DNA of 64,000 nucleotides from Streptomyces umbrinus (GTDB lineage Bacteria > Actinomycetota > Actinomycetes > Streptomycetales > Streptomycetaceae), in assembly GCF_030817415.1 (NCBI RefSeq), contig NZ_JAUSZI010000002.1, positions 9,052,001 through 9,116,000 of the forward strand, in the 5' to 3' direction. A model generated the notes under the pieces. It did not search any database, was not told the origin of the DNA, and saw only the letters and a program-made list of their open reading frames with translations. The position numbers and the translations under genes were made by a program. Within the stretch, counting starts at the first letter, position 1. Every line of letters starts with the position of its first letter. Positions 21,214-28,672 of this stretch are shown here, one piece after another.

Positions 21214-22827
21214 ATGTCCGGGACGACCACGGCCGCTGCGCGTTGCCGTCGGGAGACCGGGGCCGGTGCAAACCGCTGGGTCGTCCTCATCGTCCTCTGC
21301 GTCAGCCTGCTGCTGGTCGCCGTCGACGCCACCGTGCTGCACGTCGCAGTACCCGCAGTCACCGAGGACCTCACACCCGGCGCGATAGAGCTGCTCTGGA
21401 TCGTCGACATCTACCCGCTCGTCTGCGCCTCGCTGCTGATTCTCTTCGGCACGCTGGGTGACCGCGTCGGCCGCAGACGCGTTCTTCTCCTCGGGTACGC
21501 GCTCTTCGGCGTCGCATCCGCCATCGCGGCCCTCGCCGACAGCGCGCAGGTACTGATCGCGGCGCGCGCCCTGCTCGGCGTCGGCGGCGCGATGATCATG
21601 CCCGCGACGTTGTCGATCCTGCGGCAGGTCTTTCCCGACCGGCGCGAGCGGGCGCTCGCGATCGGTGTGTGGAGCGCCGTCGCCGCGGTCGGCGCGGCCG
21701 TCGGACCCCTGCTCGGCGGGTTCCTGCTCGAACACTTCTGGTGGGGCTCGGTCTTCCTCATCAACATCCCGCTGATGCTCGTCAGCCTGCCCGTCGGGCG
21801 GCTGCTGCTGCCCGAGTCGACCGGTGACGGCGACGGGCCGTGGGACGTCGTCGGCGCGCTGATGGCCGCGGCCGGGCTCTTCGGCGTCGTTCTCGGCGTG
21901 AAGCGGCTCGGCGGCGGAGAGGCCCCGCTGAGCGCTTTCACGGCGGTGCCGCTTCTCGTCGGCGCCGGGCTGCTCTTCGCCTTCGTACGGCGTCAGCGGC
22001 GGCGTCGGCATCCGCTGGTCGACCTGAAGATGTTCTCGCGGCCCGCCTTCAGTACGTCCGTGGGGTGCATCGTGCTCGCGATGCTCGCGCTCGTCGGCCT
22101 TGAGCTGATCGCCGCGCAGTATCTCCAGCTCGTGCTGAAGCTCTCTCCGCTGGAGACCGGGCTGCGGCTGCTGCCGCTCACCGTCGCCGCGATGGCCGCG
22201 GGGCTTGTCGGGGCGAAGCTGCTGCAGCGGTTCGGGCCGCGGACCATGGTCTGTTCCGGGTTCTGTCTCACCGCCGCGGCGGTGATCACGCTGACGGGGA
22301 TGGGGAGCCACGACAACGCTCCGCTGCTGCTGACCGGGTTCGTGCTGCTCGGGTTCGGGCTGGAGGTGACGCTCTTCGGGGCGTACGAGTCGATGCTGAG
22401 CGAGGCTCCGCAGGAGCAGGCCGGTGGGGCCGCCGCGATCGGGGAGACGTCGTACCAGCTCGGGGCCGGGATCGGGATCGCGCTTCTCGGGAGCGTGATG
22501 AACGCGGCGTACTCGCCCGGACTTGCGTCCGTTCCGGGGGTCTCTGGCGGGGAGTCGGATGCGGCTCGGCATTCCCTGGGGGAGGCGTATGAAGTCGCGG
22601 AGCGGCTGGGTGGGGGGCCCGGGGAGGCGTTGCGGCATGCTGCGCGGCATGCGTTTGTGCATGGGCTGCATGTGACGTTGCTGGTGAGTGCGGGGTTGTT
22701 GTTGCTGGGGGCGGTGATGGCTCTGCGGTTGCCTCGGGCCATGGAGTGTGGGGCGGCGGCGGCTGAGGTTGAGGTGCCTGGGCCTCGGGAGGCGGAGTCT
22801 TCGTTGCGGGTGGAGTCCGTTGGCTGA
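21214..22827 (+). CDS. MFS drug-type exporter (DHA2, 14 helices)
   Basis: A 537-residue proton-driven exporter of the EmrB/QacA type. It opens with WVVLIVLCVSLLLVAVDATVLHVAVPAV, in which the Asp in helix 1 is typical of DHA2 members. Motif A appears as GTLGDRVGRRRVLL after helix 2, and motif C-like GAAVGPLLGGFLLE in helix 5. About 14 hydrophobic segments can be counted. The start is ATG 21214. The last 400 bases are unusually rich in G and T on this strand compared with the beginning of the gene. The substrate is unknown. Confidence 0.88.
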   Translation: MSGTTTAAARCRRETGAGANRWVVLIVLCVSLLLVAVDATVLHVAVPAVTEDLTPGAIELLWIVDIYPLVCASLLILFGTLGDRVGRRRVLLLGYALFGVASAIAALADSAQVLIAARALLGVGGAMIMPATLSILRQVFPDRRERALAIGVWSAVAAVGAAVGPLLGGFLLEHFWWGSVFLINIPLMLVSLPVGRLLLPESTGDGDGPWDVVGALMAAAGLFGVVLGVKRLGGGEAPLSAFTAVPLLVGAGLLFAFVRRQRRRRHPLVDLKMFSRPAFSTSVGCIVLAMLALVGLELIAAQYLQLVLKLSPLETGLRLLPLTVAAMAAGLVGAKLLQRFGPRTMVCSGFCLTAAAVITLTGMGSHDNAPLLLTGFVLLGFGLEVTLFGAYESMLSEAPQEQAGGAAAIGETSYQLGAGIGIALLGSVMNAAYSPGLASVPGVSGGESDAARHSLGEAYEVAERLGGGPGEALRHAARHAFVHGLHVTLLVSAGLLLLGAVMALRLPRAMECGAAAAEVEVPGPREAESSLRVESVG

Positions 22828-23157
22828 CGGTTTGGTGTCGGCTGGCTGTTTGGTGTGGTTGCGCTTTCATGCCTTTCCCGCCCGCACCGCCCGTTGAGGG
22901 TGCCAGTTCCGTGTGGGTTTCTCGTGGGGCATCTCGCCGTTGGCGGCGGCGGGTCCGTACGGGGTGAAGCCCCGGCCGGTCGCGGGTCTGTGCGAGGCGA
23001 CGCCCCGGGCGATCGCGGGTCCGTGCGCGGTGAGGCCTCCGGCCGCCGCAGCCCCGTGCCACCGTGAACTTGGCCTGGACGTGCGCGACACTGCGTCGTA
23101 ACGTCGGGCCTCGCCCGTGGTTAACAGTGCTAGTTTTTCGTGCCGGAGGCTTCTGTC
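22828..23157. other. 330-base gap with short imperfect repeats
   Basis: Three imperfect units of about 39 bases (22960-23045) repeat GGGTCCGT-like and GGTGAGGC-like words; in one frame they would read G-S-V-R-G-E/D-A. The stretch ends with a TTAACAGTGCTAG segment just before the acyl-CoA dehydrogenase, a possible promoter. I see no reliable gene. Confidence 0.4.
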
Positions 23158-24375
23158 ATGTCTGCTTCCTCTTCTTCCTCTTCGTCGAGCTCTTCAGCGA
23201 AGCCGCCGCCGTTCGATCCCGCTGATCCGCTCGGTGTCGATGATCTGTTGAGCGCGGAGGATCTGGCGGTCCGGGGGACCGTGCGGGCTTGGGCGGCGGA
23301 TCGGGTGCTGCCGTATGTGGCCGAGTGGTACGAGAAGGGTGAATTGCCCGGGATCCGGGAGTTGGCGCGGGAGTTGGGGGAGATCGGCGCGCTGGGGATG
23401 TCGCTCGACGGGTACGGGTGTGCCGGGGCCTCCGCCGTGCAGTACGGGCTCGCCTGTCTGGAGCTGGAGGCCGCCGACTCCGGGATCCGCTCGCTCGTCT
23501 CCGTGCAGGGATCGCTCGCGATGTACGCCATCCACCGCTTCGGGAGCGAGGAGCAGAAGCAGGCTTGGCTGCCGAGGATGGCCGCCGGTGAGGTCATCGG
23601 GTGCTTCGGGCTCACCGAGCCCGATCATGGATCCGATCCCGGGGGCATGCGTACCTACGCAAAGCGGGATGGTGGGGACTGGGTTCTCAACGGGCGGAAG
23701 ATGTGGATCACCAACGGGTCCGTGGCGGGCGTTGCGGTGGTGTGGGCCCAGACCGATGACGGGATCCGTGGGTTCGTCGTGCCCACCGACCGTCCCGGGT
23801 TCTCCGCGCCGGAGATCAAGCACAAGTGGTCACTGCGGGCCTCGGTCACCAGCGAGTTGGTGCTCGACGAGGTGCGGCTGCCCGAGGACGCCGTGCTGGC
23901 CGGGGTCACCGGGCTCAAGGGGCCGCTCAGCTGTCTGTCGCACGCCCGGTACGGGATCGTGTGGGGCGCGATGGGTGCCGCGCGGTCGAGTTTCGAGGCG
24001 GCGGTCGAATACGCGAAGACGCGTGAGCAGTTCGGGCGGCCCATCGGCGGTTTCCAGCTCACCCAGGCCAAACTCGCCGACATGGCGGTCGAACTGCACA
24101 AGGGGATTCTGCTCGCCCACCATCTGGGGCGGCGCATGGACGCGGGACGGCTCCGTCCCGAGCAGGTCAGCTTCGGCAAGCTCAACAACGTACGAGAAGC
24201 GATCGACATCTGCCGTACGGCGCGGACGATTCTCGGCGCCAACGGAATCTCGCTCGAATACCCCGTGATGCGGCACGCCACGAATCTCGAATCGGTGCTG
24301 ACGTACGAAGGCACCGTCGAGATGCACCAGTTGGTACTGGGCAAGGCGCTCACCGGTCTCGACGCGTTCCGGTAG
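23158..24375 (+). CDS. Acyl-CoA dehydrogenase, glutaryl-CoA dehydrogenase-like
   Basis: A 405-residue FAD flavoenzyme that most resembles glutaryl-CoA dehydrogenase, which converts glutaryl-CoA to crotonyl-CoA in lysine and tryptophan breakdown. Evidence: FGLTEPDHGSDPGGM and WITNGSVAGVAVVWA (flavin and substrate contacts), HARYGIVWGAMGAA and EYPVMRHATNLESVLTYEGT, the last containing the catalytic Glu (near 384). ATG 23158 has GGAGG 8 bases upstream. The N-terminus has a run of about ten serines after MSA, a probable low-complexity expansion. It is convergent with the SepF-like gene. Confidence 0.88.
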   Translation: MSASSSSSSSSSSAKPPPFDPADPLGVDDLLSAEDLAVRGTVRAWAADRVLPYVAEWYEKGELPGIRELARELGEIGALGMSLDGYGCAGASAVQYGLACLELEAADSGIRSLVSVQGSLAMYAIHRFGSEEQKQAWLPRMAAGEVIGCFGLTEPDHGSDPGGMRTYAKRDGGDWVLNGRKMWITNGSVAGVAVVWAQTDDGIRGFVVPTDRPGFSAPEIKHKWSLRASVTSELVLDEVRLPEDAVLAGVTGLKGPLSCLSHARYGIVWGAMGAARSSFEAAVEYAKTREQFGRPIGGFQLTQAKLADMAVELHKGILLAHHLGRRMDAGRLRPEQVSFGKLNNVREAIDICRTARTILGANGISLEYPVMRHATNLESVLTYEGTVEMHQLVLGKALTGLDAFR

Positions 24376-24424
24376 GCGAGTTCCTACCGCGGCGCCGAGA
24401 GGCGGGCCCGGTGAGCGGCCCTGC

Positions 24425-24868
24425 TCAGCTCTGGTTGAAGAAGCCGTCCGCGCGGCGGCCGGCGGGCTCCCCGCTGACGATTTCGGTGTCGGCGGGGGTC
24501 AGCAGGAAAACCCGGTTCGACACACGCTCGATCGAGCCGCGCAGGCCGAAGATCAGGCCGGCCGCGAAGTCGACGACGCGCTTGGCGTCGGCCGCCTCCA
24601 TGGCCGTGAGGTTCATGATGACGGGAACGCCGTCGCGGAAGAGCTCGCCGATGCCACGGGCGTCCCGGAAACTGTCCGGGGTGACCGTGCCGATCCGGCG
24701 GCCCTTCTCCTCGGCCGCTTCCGACGCCACCTTCACACGCGGGTCCGTCACCCAGGCATCCCTGGCCCCGGTCTCGGACCCTTCGGCGTAGTCGTCGTCG
24801 TAGTAACGCTCGTCATCGTTGTCGTCGACGAGGCCAAGCCAGGCACTCGCCTTGCGCACCGATCCCAT
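24425..24868 (-). CDS. SepF-like cell-division protein
   Basis: A 147-residue SepF-family protein. SepF links the FtsZ ring to the membrane and bundles filaments. The domain is clear: [52 protein letters not shown], ending [10 protein letters not shown]. The N-terminus [16 protein letters not shown] is the amphipathic membrane anchor, followed by an acidic linker. Streptomyces carries a main sepF in the division cluster and additional SepF-like proteins (Sfl); the isolated position here suggests one of the latter. ATG 24868 follows GGAGGCGTCC; the upstream open stretch has no coding look. Confidence 0.85.
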   Translation of the reverse strand: MGSVRKASAWLGLVDDNDDERYYDDDYAEGSETGARDAWVTDPRVKVASEAAEEKGRRIGTVTPDSFRDARGIGELFRDGVPVIMNLTAMEAADAKRVVDFAAGLIFGLRGSIERVSNRVFLLTPADTEIVSGEPAGRRADGFFNQS

Positions 24869-25159
24869 GTGGACGCCTCCTCTCACAGCGGTCTTTCTTT
24901 TCTCCGCATCCCCATGGTCGTGCATGATGCGGATGTCGCGCCAAGGGGATAGACGCCGCGCGGGGGTTTCGTGACGGTACTGGTGCACAGCGAATTCGTC
25001 GAGAGGCCGCGTACCCCAAGGGTCGTGCCGTACACCGCTGCTGACTGAGAGTGAAATATGATTCTTCACGGCGGACGGGTGACGGCTGGGGCGTACGGGT
25101 GAACGGGGTGGTCGGTACGATGCCGCAGCTCAACGTCGTATACACCACGGGGGATCGTC

Positions 25160-26332
25160 GTGTTCGGAATCGTCAGGCCCTGCACTCATCGGCTCGGGGA
25201 AAGCCTCAAAACCCAATGGATGGCGCATTTGTGCGGGCTGTGTCTCGCACTTCGCGGGGATCACGGACAGTTCGCACGGGTCGTCACGAACTACGACGGC
25301 TTGCTGATATCGGTTCTGACGGAGGCTCAGGCCGAGCGCGCCAGTGGATGGCGGCGCACGGCGGGGCCCTGTCCATTGCGCGGAATGCGGAGCGCTTCGG
25401 TCGCCCAGGGTGAGGGAGCCCGGCTCGCGGCCGCCGTCTCGCTGGTTCTCGCCTCCGCGAAGGTGCGCGATCACATGGCCGACGGGGACGGGCTGTTGGC
25501 CCGTCGGCCGGTGGCGCTCGCGGCCCGACGGGTCGCCGTGAACTGGGGGCGGGCCGGTGCCCGTACGGGTTCCGACGTCGGCTTCGACACCGCCGTGCTG
25601 GTCGACGCCGTGGACCGGCAGGTGGGCATCGAGGCGCTCGCCGGGCCCGGCACCCCGCTGCTGACCGTCACGGAGCCGACCGAGACCGCGACCGCCGCGG
25701 CGTTCGCCCACACCGCGATCCTGGCCGGGCGGCCCGGCAACGCGGAGCCGCTCGCCGAGGCCGGCCGGCTCTTCGGACGGCTCGCGCACCTCCTGGACGC
25801 CGTGGAGGACAGGGAAACTGACGCCGCGTCGGGCGCCTGGAACCCGCTGACCGCCACCGGTACGTCCCTGGAGGAAGCCCGGCGGCTCGCAGACGACGCG
25901 CTGCACGGGATACGGCTCGCACTCAAGGAAGCGGAGTTCACCGACGCGAAGCTGGCGCACGTGCTGCTCGCCCACGAGCTGCGCAACTCCGTCGACCGCG
26001 CCTTCGGTACCTCCTCCTGCTCGCACCAGGGGGCCGAGCTGTACGGGCCGCCGCCGGGCAACCCGTACGCGCCCTCCGGGCCCGGCGGCCCGCCGCCCCC
26101 TCCCGAGCCGCCACGCCGTGACCGGCGCGGACTCCTCGCGGGCTGCGCCGTGTGGATGGGCCTGGCCTGTACGTGCCAGATGTGCTGCTGCGAGTACGAC
26201 GACCCGTGGAGCGGGGAGCGCAAGGAGGGGATCTGCCGGCGGTGCGACAACTGCGACGACTGCTGCGACGGCTGTGACTGCTGCGGGAACTGCTGTGACG
26301 GGTGCGGATGCGATTGCGGCTGCAATTGCTGA
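25160..26332 (+). CDS. DUF5685-type protein with a hyper-cysteine C-terminal tail
   Basis: A 390-residue protein of unknown function. The N-terminus MFGIVRPCTHRLGESLKTQW and the HLCGLCLALRGDHG block match the DUF5685 family. The body is alpha-helical and Ala-rich. From about residue 300 comes a Pro/Gly linker, then RRDRRGLLAGCAVWMGLACTC, and the last 57 residues hold about 20 cysteines in CC, CDC, CxxC and CGC patterns, interleaved with Asp and Gly. Such a tail should bind metal, an iron-sulfur cluster, or form many disulfides. The start is GTG 25160 with GGGGGA upstream. It is followed by a terminator. Confidence 0.8.
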   Translation: MFGIVRPCTHRLGESLKTQWMAHLCGLCLALRGDHGQFARVVTNYDGLLISVLTEAQAERASGWRRTAGPCPLRGMRSASVAQGEGARLAAAVSLVLASAKVRDHMADGDGLLARRPVALAARRVAVNWGRAGARTGSDVGFDTAVLVDAVDRQVGIEALAGPGTPLLTVTEPTETATAAAFAHTAILAGRPGNAEPLAEAGRLFGRLAHLLDAVEDRETDAASGAWNPLTATGTSLEEARRLADDALHGIRLALKEAEFTDAKLAHVLLAHELRNSVDRAFGTSSCSHQGAELYGPPPGNPYAPSGPGGPPPPPEPPRRDRRGLLAGCAVWMGLACTCQMCCCEYDDPWSGERKEGICRRCDNCDDCCDGCDCCGNCCDGCGCDCGCNC

Positions 26333-26346
26333 TCCGCCTGTTCGTC

Positions 26347-26379
26347 ACCGTCGGGCCTGACGGCCTCAGGCCCGACGGT
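26347..26379. terminator. Terminator after the DUF5685 gene
   Basis: A perfect 14-bp stem (26347-26360 with 26366-26379) with a 5-base loop lies 14 bases after the stop. Two further GGTCTCGGGCTTGAT repeats follow, then the converging receptor pseudogene. Confidence 0.8.
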
Positions 26380-26427
26380 CTCGGGCTTGATGGTCTCGGG
26401 CTTGATGGGGGCAGGCCCGACGGCCGG

Positions 26428-27375
26428 TCAGTTCTTCGGCTCCGGCGGTGAGATCTCCGACTTCTCGATCGCCGAGCCGGTCGTGCCCCACTTCTTGAGG
26501 ATCTGGTCGTACGTGCCGTCCGCGATGAGCTTGTTCACCGCGGCCTGGAACGCCGGGGCCAGCTTCGTGCCCTTCTTGAAGGCGAAGCCGACGTCGAGAC
26601 GGTGGAACTCGTTGAGGAACTTCAGGCCTTCCTGCTGGGTGACGGCATAGCGCAGCCCGTTGATGGTGCTCATCACGATGTCGCTGCGACCCTGCTGGAG
26701 CGAGGACCAGATCGCGCCCTGCTCGTTGTAGGTCTGCACCTTGTACGCCTTCTTGCCGGCGTCGGAGCAGACGTGCTTGTTCTCCTCCAGCGTGGCCTCG
26801 AAGGTCGTGCCGGCCCCGGTCGCGACGTTCAGGCCGCACAGCTGGGCGAGGTCGGTGACCTTGTCCAGCTTGCTGTCCTTGCGGGTGGCGAAGCCCTGGC
26901 CGTCGTTTGATGTAGGTCACGAAGTCGATGGTCCTGCGGCGCTCGTCGGTGACGCCGAAGTTGCCGACGCCGACGTCGTACTTGCCGCTGTCGAGCGCGG
27001 GAGGATCGCCTCGAAGCTCGCGGCCTCGCGCTTGAGCTCGATGCCGAGGACCTTCGCGACGGCGGCCGCGAAGTCGACGTCCTGGCCCGCCAGGGTCTTG
27101 CCGTCCTCCAGGTAGCTGGTGCCGGGCGGTGTGCCGCCGACGCTGACGGCGAGGGTGAGCGAGTCGGTGCCGGCCGGGAGCAGCTTCACGGCGGAGGCGT
27201 CCGCCTTGAGCGATGAGACGACGTCCGTCGTCGGGATCTTCCGGGACGCGGCCGCGGCCTGGGTGTCGCCTCCGCCGTCGCTGCCGGATCCGCATGCGGT
27301 GAGCAGCAGCGCCGCGGAAGTGATCAGGGCGAAGGGGATGAAAAGGGCACGGCGGGGCCGTGGGGACGTACTCAT
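26428..27375 (-). pseudogene. Polar amino-acid ABC receptor lipoprotein with two compensating frameshifts
   Basis: It would be a 315-residue type II solute-binding protein: signal and lipobox ALITSAALLLTAC, then DSLTLAVSVGGTPPGTSYLEDGKTLAGQDVDFAAAVAKVLGI, and in the same final frame IWSSLQQGRSDIVMSTINGL to IEKSEISPPEPKN. Between them the frame is broken twice. One base is missing near 27000 (ILPALDSGKYDVGVGNFGV is read only in another frame), and one extra base lies near 26907, restoring the frame; a stop at 26917 ends the N-terminal part. Two indels 93 bases apart suggest either decay or sequencing error. A paralogue is intact at 32282. Confidence 0.8.
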
Positions 27376-27494
27376 GGCGTGCGGATCTCCTGGACGAACG
27401 AGGCAGGAAACGCGGAAGGGAGCTGGGAAGCGCGAGGGGAGGGGTGCGCGTGTGAAGGCGTGGAGAGGGTGGAGAAAGGTGGGAAACGCAGAAG

Positions 27495-27521
27495 GCGCCC
27501 GCCCATGAAGGGCTCGGGCGC
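27495..27521 (-). promoter_or_regulatory. Attenuator-like hairpin between leader peptide and receptor gene
   Basis: GCGCCC-GCCC (27495-27504) pairs with GGGC-TC-GGGCGC (27510-27521) around a five-base loop, with a two-base bulge. It lies 14 bases beyond the leader-peptide stop and 120 bases before the receptor start, where an attenuator would be expected. Confidence 0.45.
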
Positions 27522-27534
27522 GCAGGGGGTCAGC

Positions 27535-27606
27535 TCAACAGGAAGAGGACCACACTCGACCGAAGTCGATGTGGGAGCGCTTGACCAGCCACTGCTGCGG
27601 ATGCAT
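27535..27606 (-). CDS. Putative cysteine-type leader peptide
   Basis: A 23-codon frame on the minus strand ends in R-S-H-I-D-F-G-R-V-W-S-S-S-C-stop. This matches the pattern of short actinobacterial leader peptides (R-x-H-I/V-D, then Arg, Ser and a terminal Cys) found before sulfur-compound transport and metabolism genes. Ribosome stalling at the last Cys codon would report cysteine supply. It sits 160 bases upstream of the (damaged) receptor gene and is followed by a GC-rich hairpin. The start may be ATG 27606 or an in-frame ATG at 27627. Family membership is recalled from memory, not searched. Confidence 0.6.
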   Translation of the reverse strand: MHPQQWLVKRSHIDFGRVWSSSC

Positions 27607-27845
27607 GAGAGCAAGTGGAACAGGCATCCGGTTTGGCGTCAACTGGCGTGAGACGTACGGCTCACAGTGTGGACGGCCTTGACAGCGAGGGGAAACGCAC
27701 CCGTACTCTCGGTGGACGGCCCTGCTGAGGGGCTCGGCCGTGCACGCCGTACACGTCGCACGACGCCCTCGTGGCGTCCGCGTGTTCCGCGTGACCTGTG
27801 TGAAGGCACCACCCGTGTTCGACCGACGTATCACGGAGCCTTCGC
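27607..27845. other. Divergent control region, leader peptide to permease
   Basis: This 240-base stretch should hold back-to-back promoters for the leader/receptor unit (minus) and the truncated permease (plus). A short TTGACAGCGAGGGG-type sequence at 27679 is one possible -35 box for the plus strand. No other feature was recognised. Confidence 0.3.
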
Positions 27846-28334
27846 ATGTCCTCGCACACCCTTGTCGAGGTGGCCGCGCCCGAAGACGCGGTGCCTCCGC
27901 GCATCGTCCCGCGCCGCCGCCTCGGGCAGTGGACCGCTGCCGGTGCCGTCCTGATCCTGTTCGGGCTCGTCGTCAATTCCGTCGCCCGCAACGAGGCTTT
28001 CCAGTGGGACGTCGTCGGTGACTACTTCACGTCCGCGTCGGTCCTGCGCGGCCGAGGCCTCACGCTCTGGCTGACCGCGCTCGTCATGGCGCTCGGCTTC
28101 GCCCTCGGTGCGCTGCTCGCCGCGTTCCGGCTCTCCGCCAACCCCGTGCTGCGCGCGGTGAGCTGGGGATACGTCTGGCTCTTCCGGTCGATGCCGATCC
28201 TGGTGCAGCTGCTGTTCTGGTTCAACATCGGGGCGCTCCATCCGACGATCCTCGGGGTCAAGACCGTCGACCTGCTCGGGCCGGTCACGGTCGCGATCAT
28301 CGGGCTCACCCTGCACGAGGCCGCGCGCAGTGTC
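27846..28334 (+). pseudogene. Truncated polar amino-acid ABC permease
   Basis: The N-terminal 160 residues are a good permease of the HisM/GlnP type: RLGQWTAAGAVLILFGLVV, YFTSASVLRGRGLTLWLTALVMALGFALG, then [21 protein letters not shown] and GLTLHEAA. At that point the intact paralogue (30544) continues with the EAA loop YAAEIVRGG; here the sequence changes to unrelated residues (VTAQGDYVRS) and stays open to 28676 without transporter features. About 100 residues with the last helices and the ATPase-contact loop are therefore missing, so the protein cannot be functional. A deletion or insertion junction lies near 28330. Confidence 0.75.
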
Positions 28335-28672
28335 ACCGCCCAGGGTGATTATGTACGGAGTGTTGTGATCGTGCTACTGTCCGTGAGTCCGCAGTGGTTG
28401 GGCGGGTCGGCCGCAGGGTATGCGGTTGCGGGACGTGGAGGCTTCGCCGTTGGGCAGCCTGCGAAGCGTCAACCATCTCTGCTCGGTGGAACGTTGGGCA
28501 GAGGAGTCTGGTCGCTCATGACCAGGGGATGCCAACACCGCACCTACCAGGTCACCAAGAAGGTGCGAATCGCATGGGGCGGCCGCTGCGCGGCTGGTGG
28601 TTCCCGGGCGCGGGCCCGATGGCTGCCAGTCGCACAGGGGCCGCTTCTCAGTGCGTTCGAGGTGGGCGTCCG
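28335..28672. other. Unassigned segment after the permease break
   Basis: About 340 bases separate the truncated permease from the FAD gene. The first 60 bases are lower in GC than the neighbours. Frames are open on the plus strand but show no recognised domain and no clear coding bias. I found no inverted-repeat ends or target duplication that would mark an insertion element. It must carry the promoter of the FAD gene, unless that gene is read from upstream. Confidence 0.35.

Noticed and set aside
22855..23067. Possible 70-residue protein with GSVRGE repeats
   Set aside because: It only reflects short DNA repeats in a gap; no start signal.
28335..28672. Insertion-sequence remnant after the truncated permease
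   Set aside because: No transposase similarity, terminal inverted repeats or target duplication could be seen.
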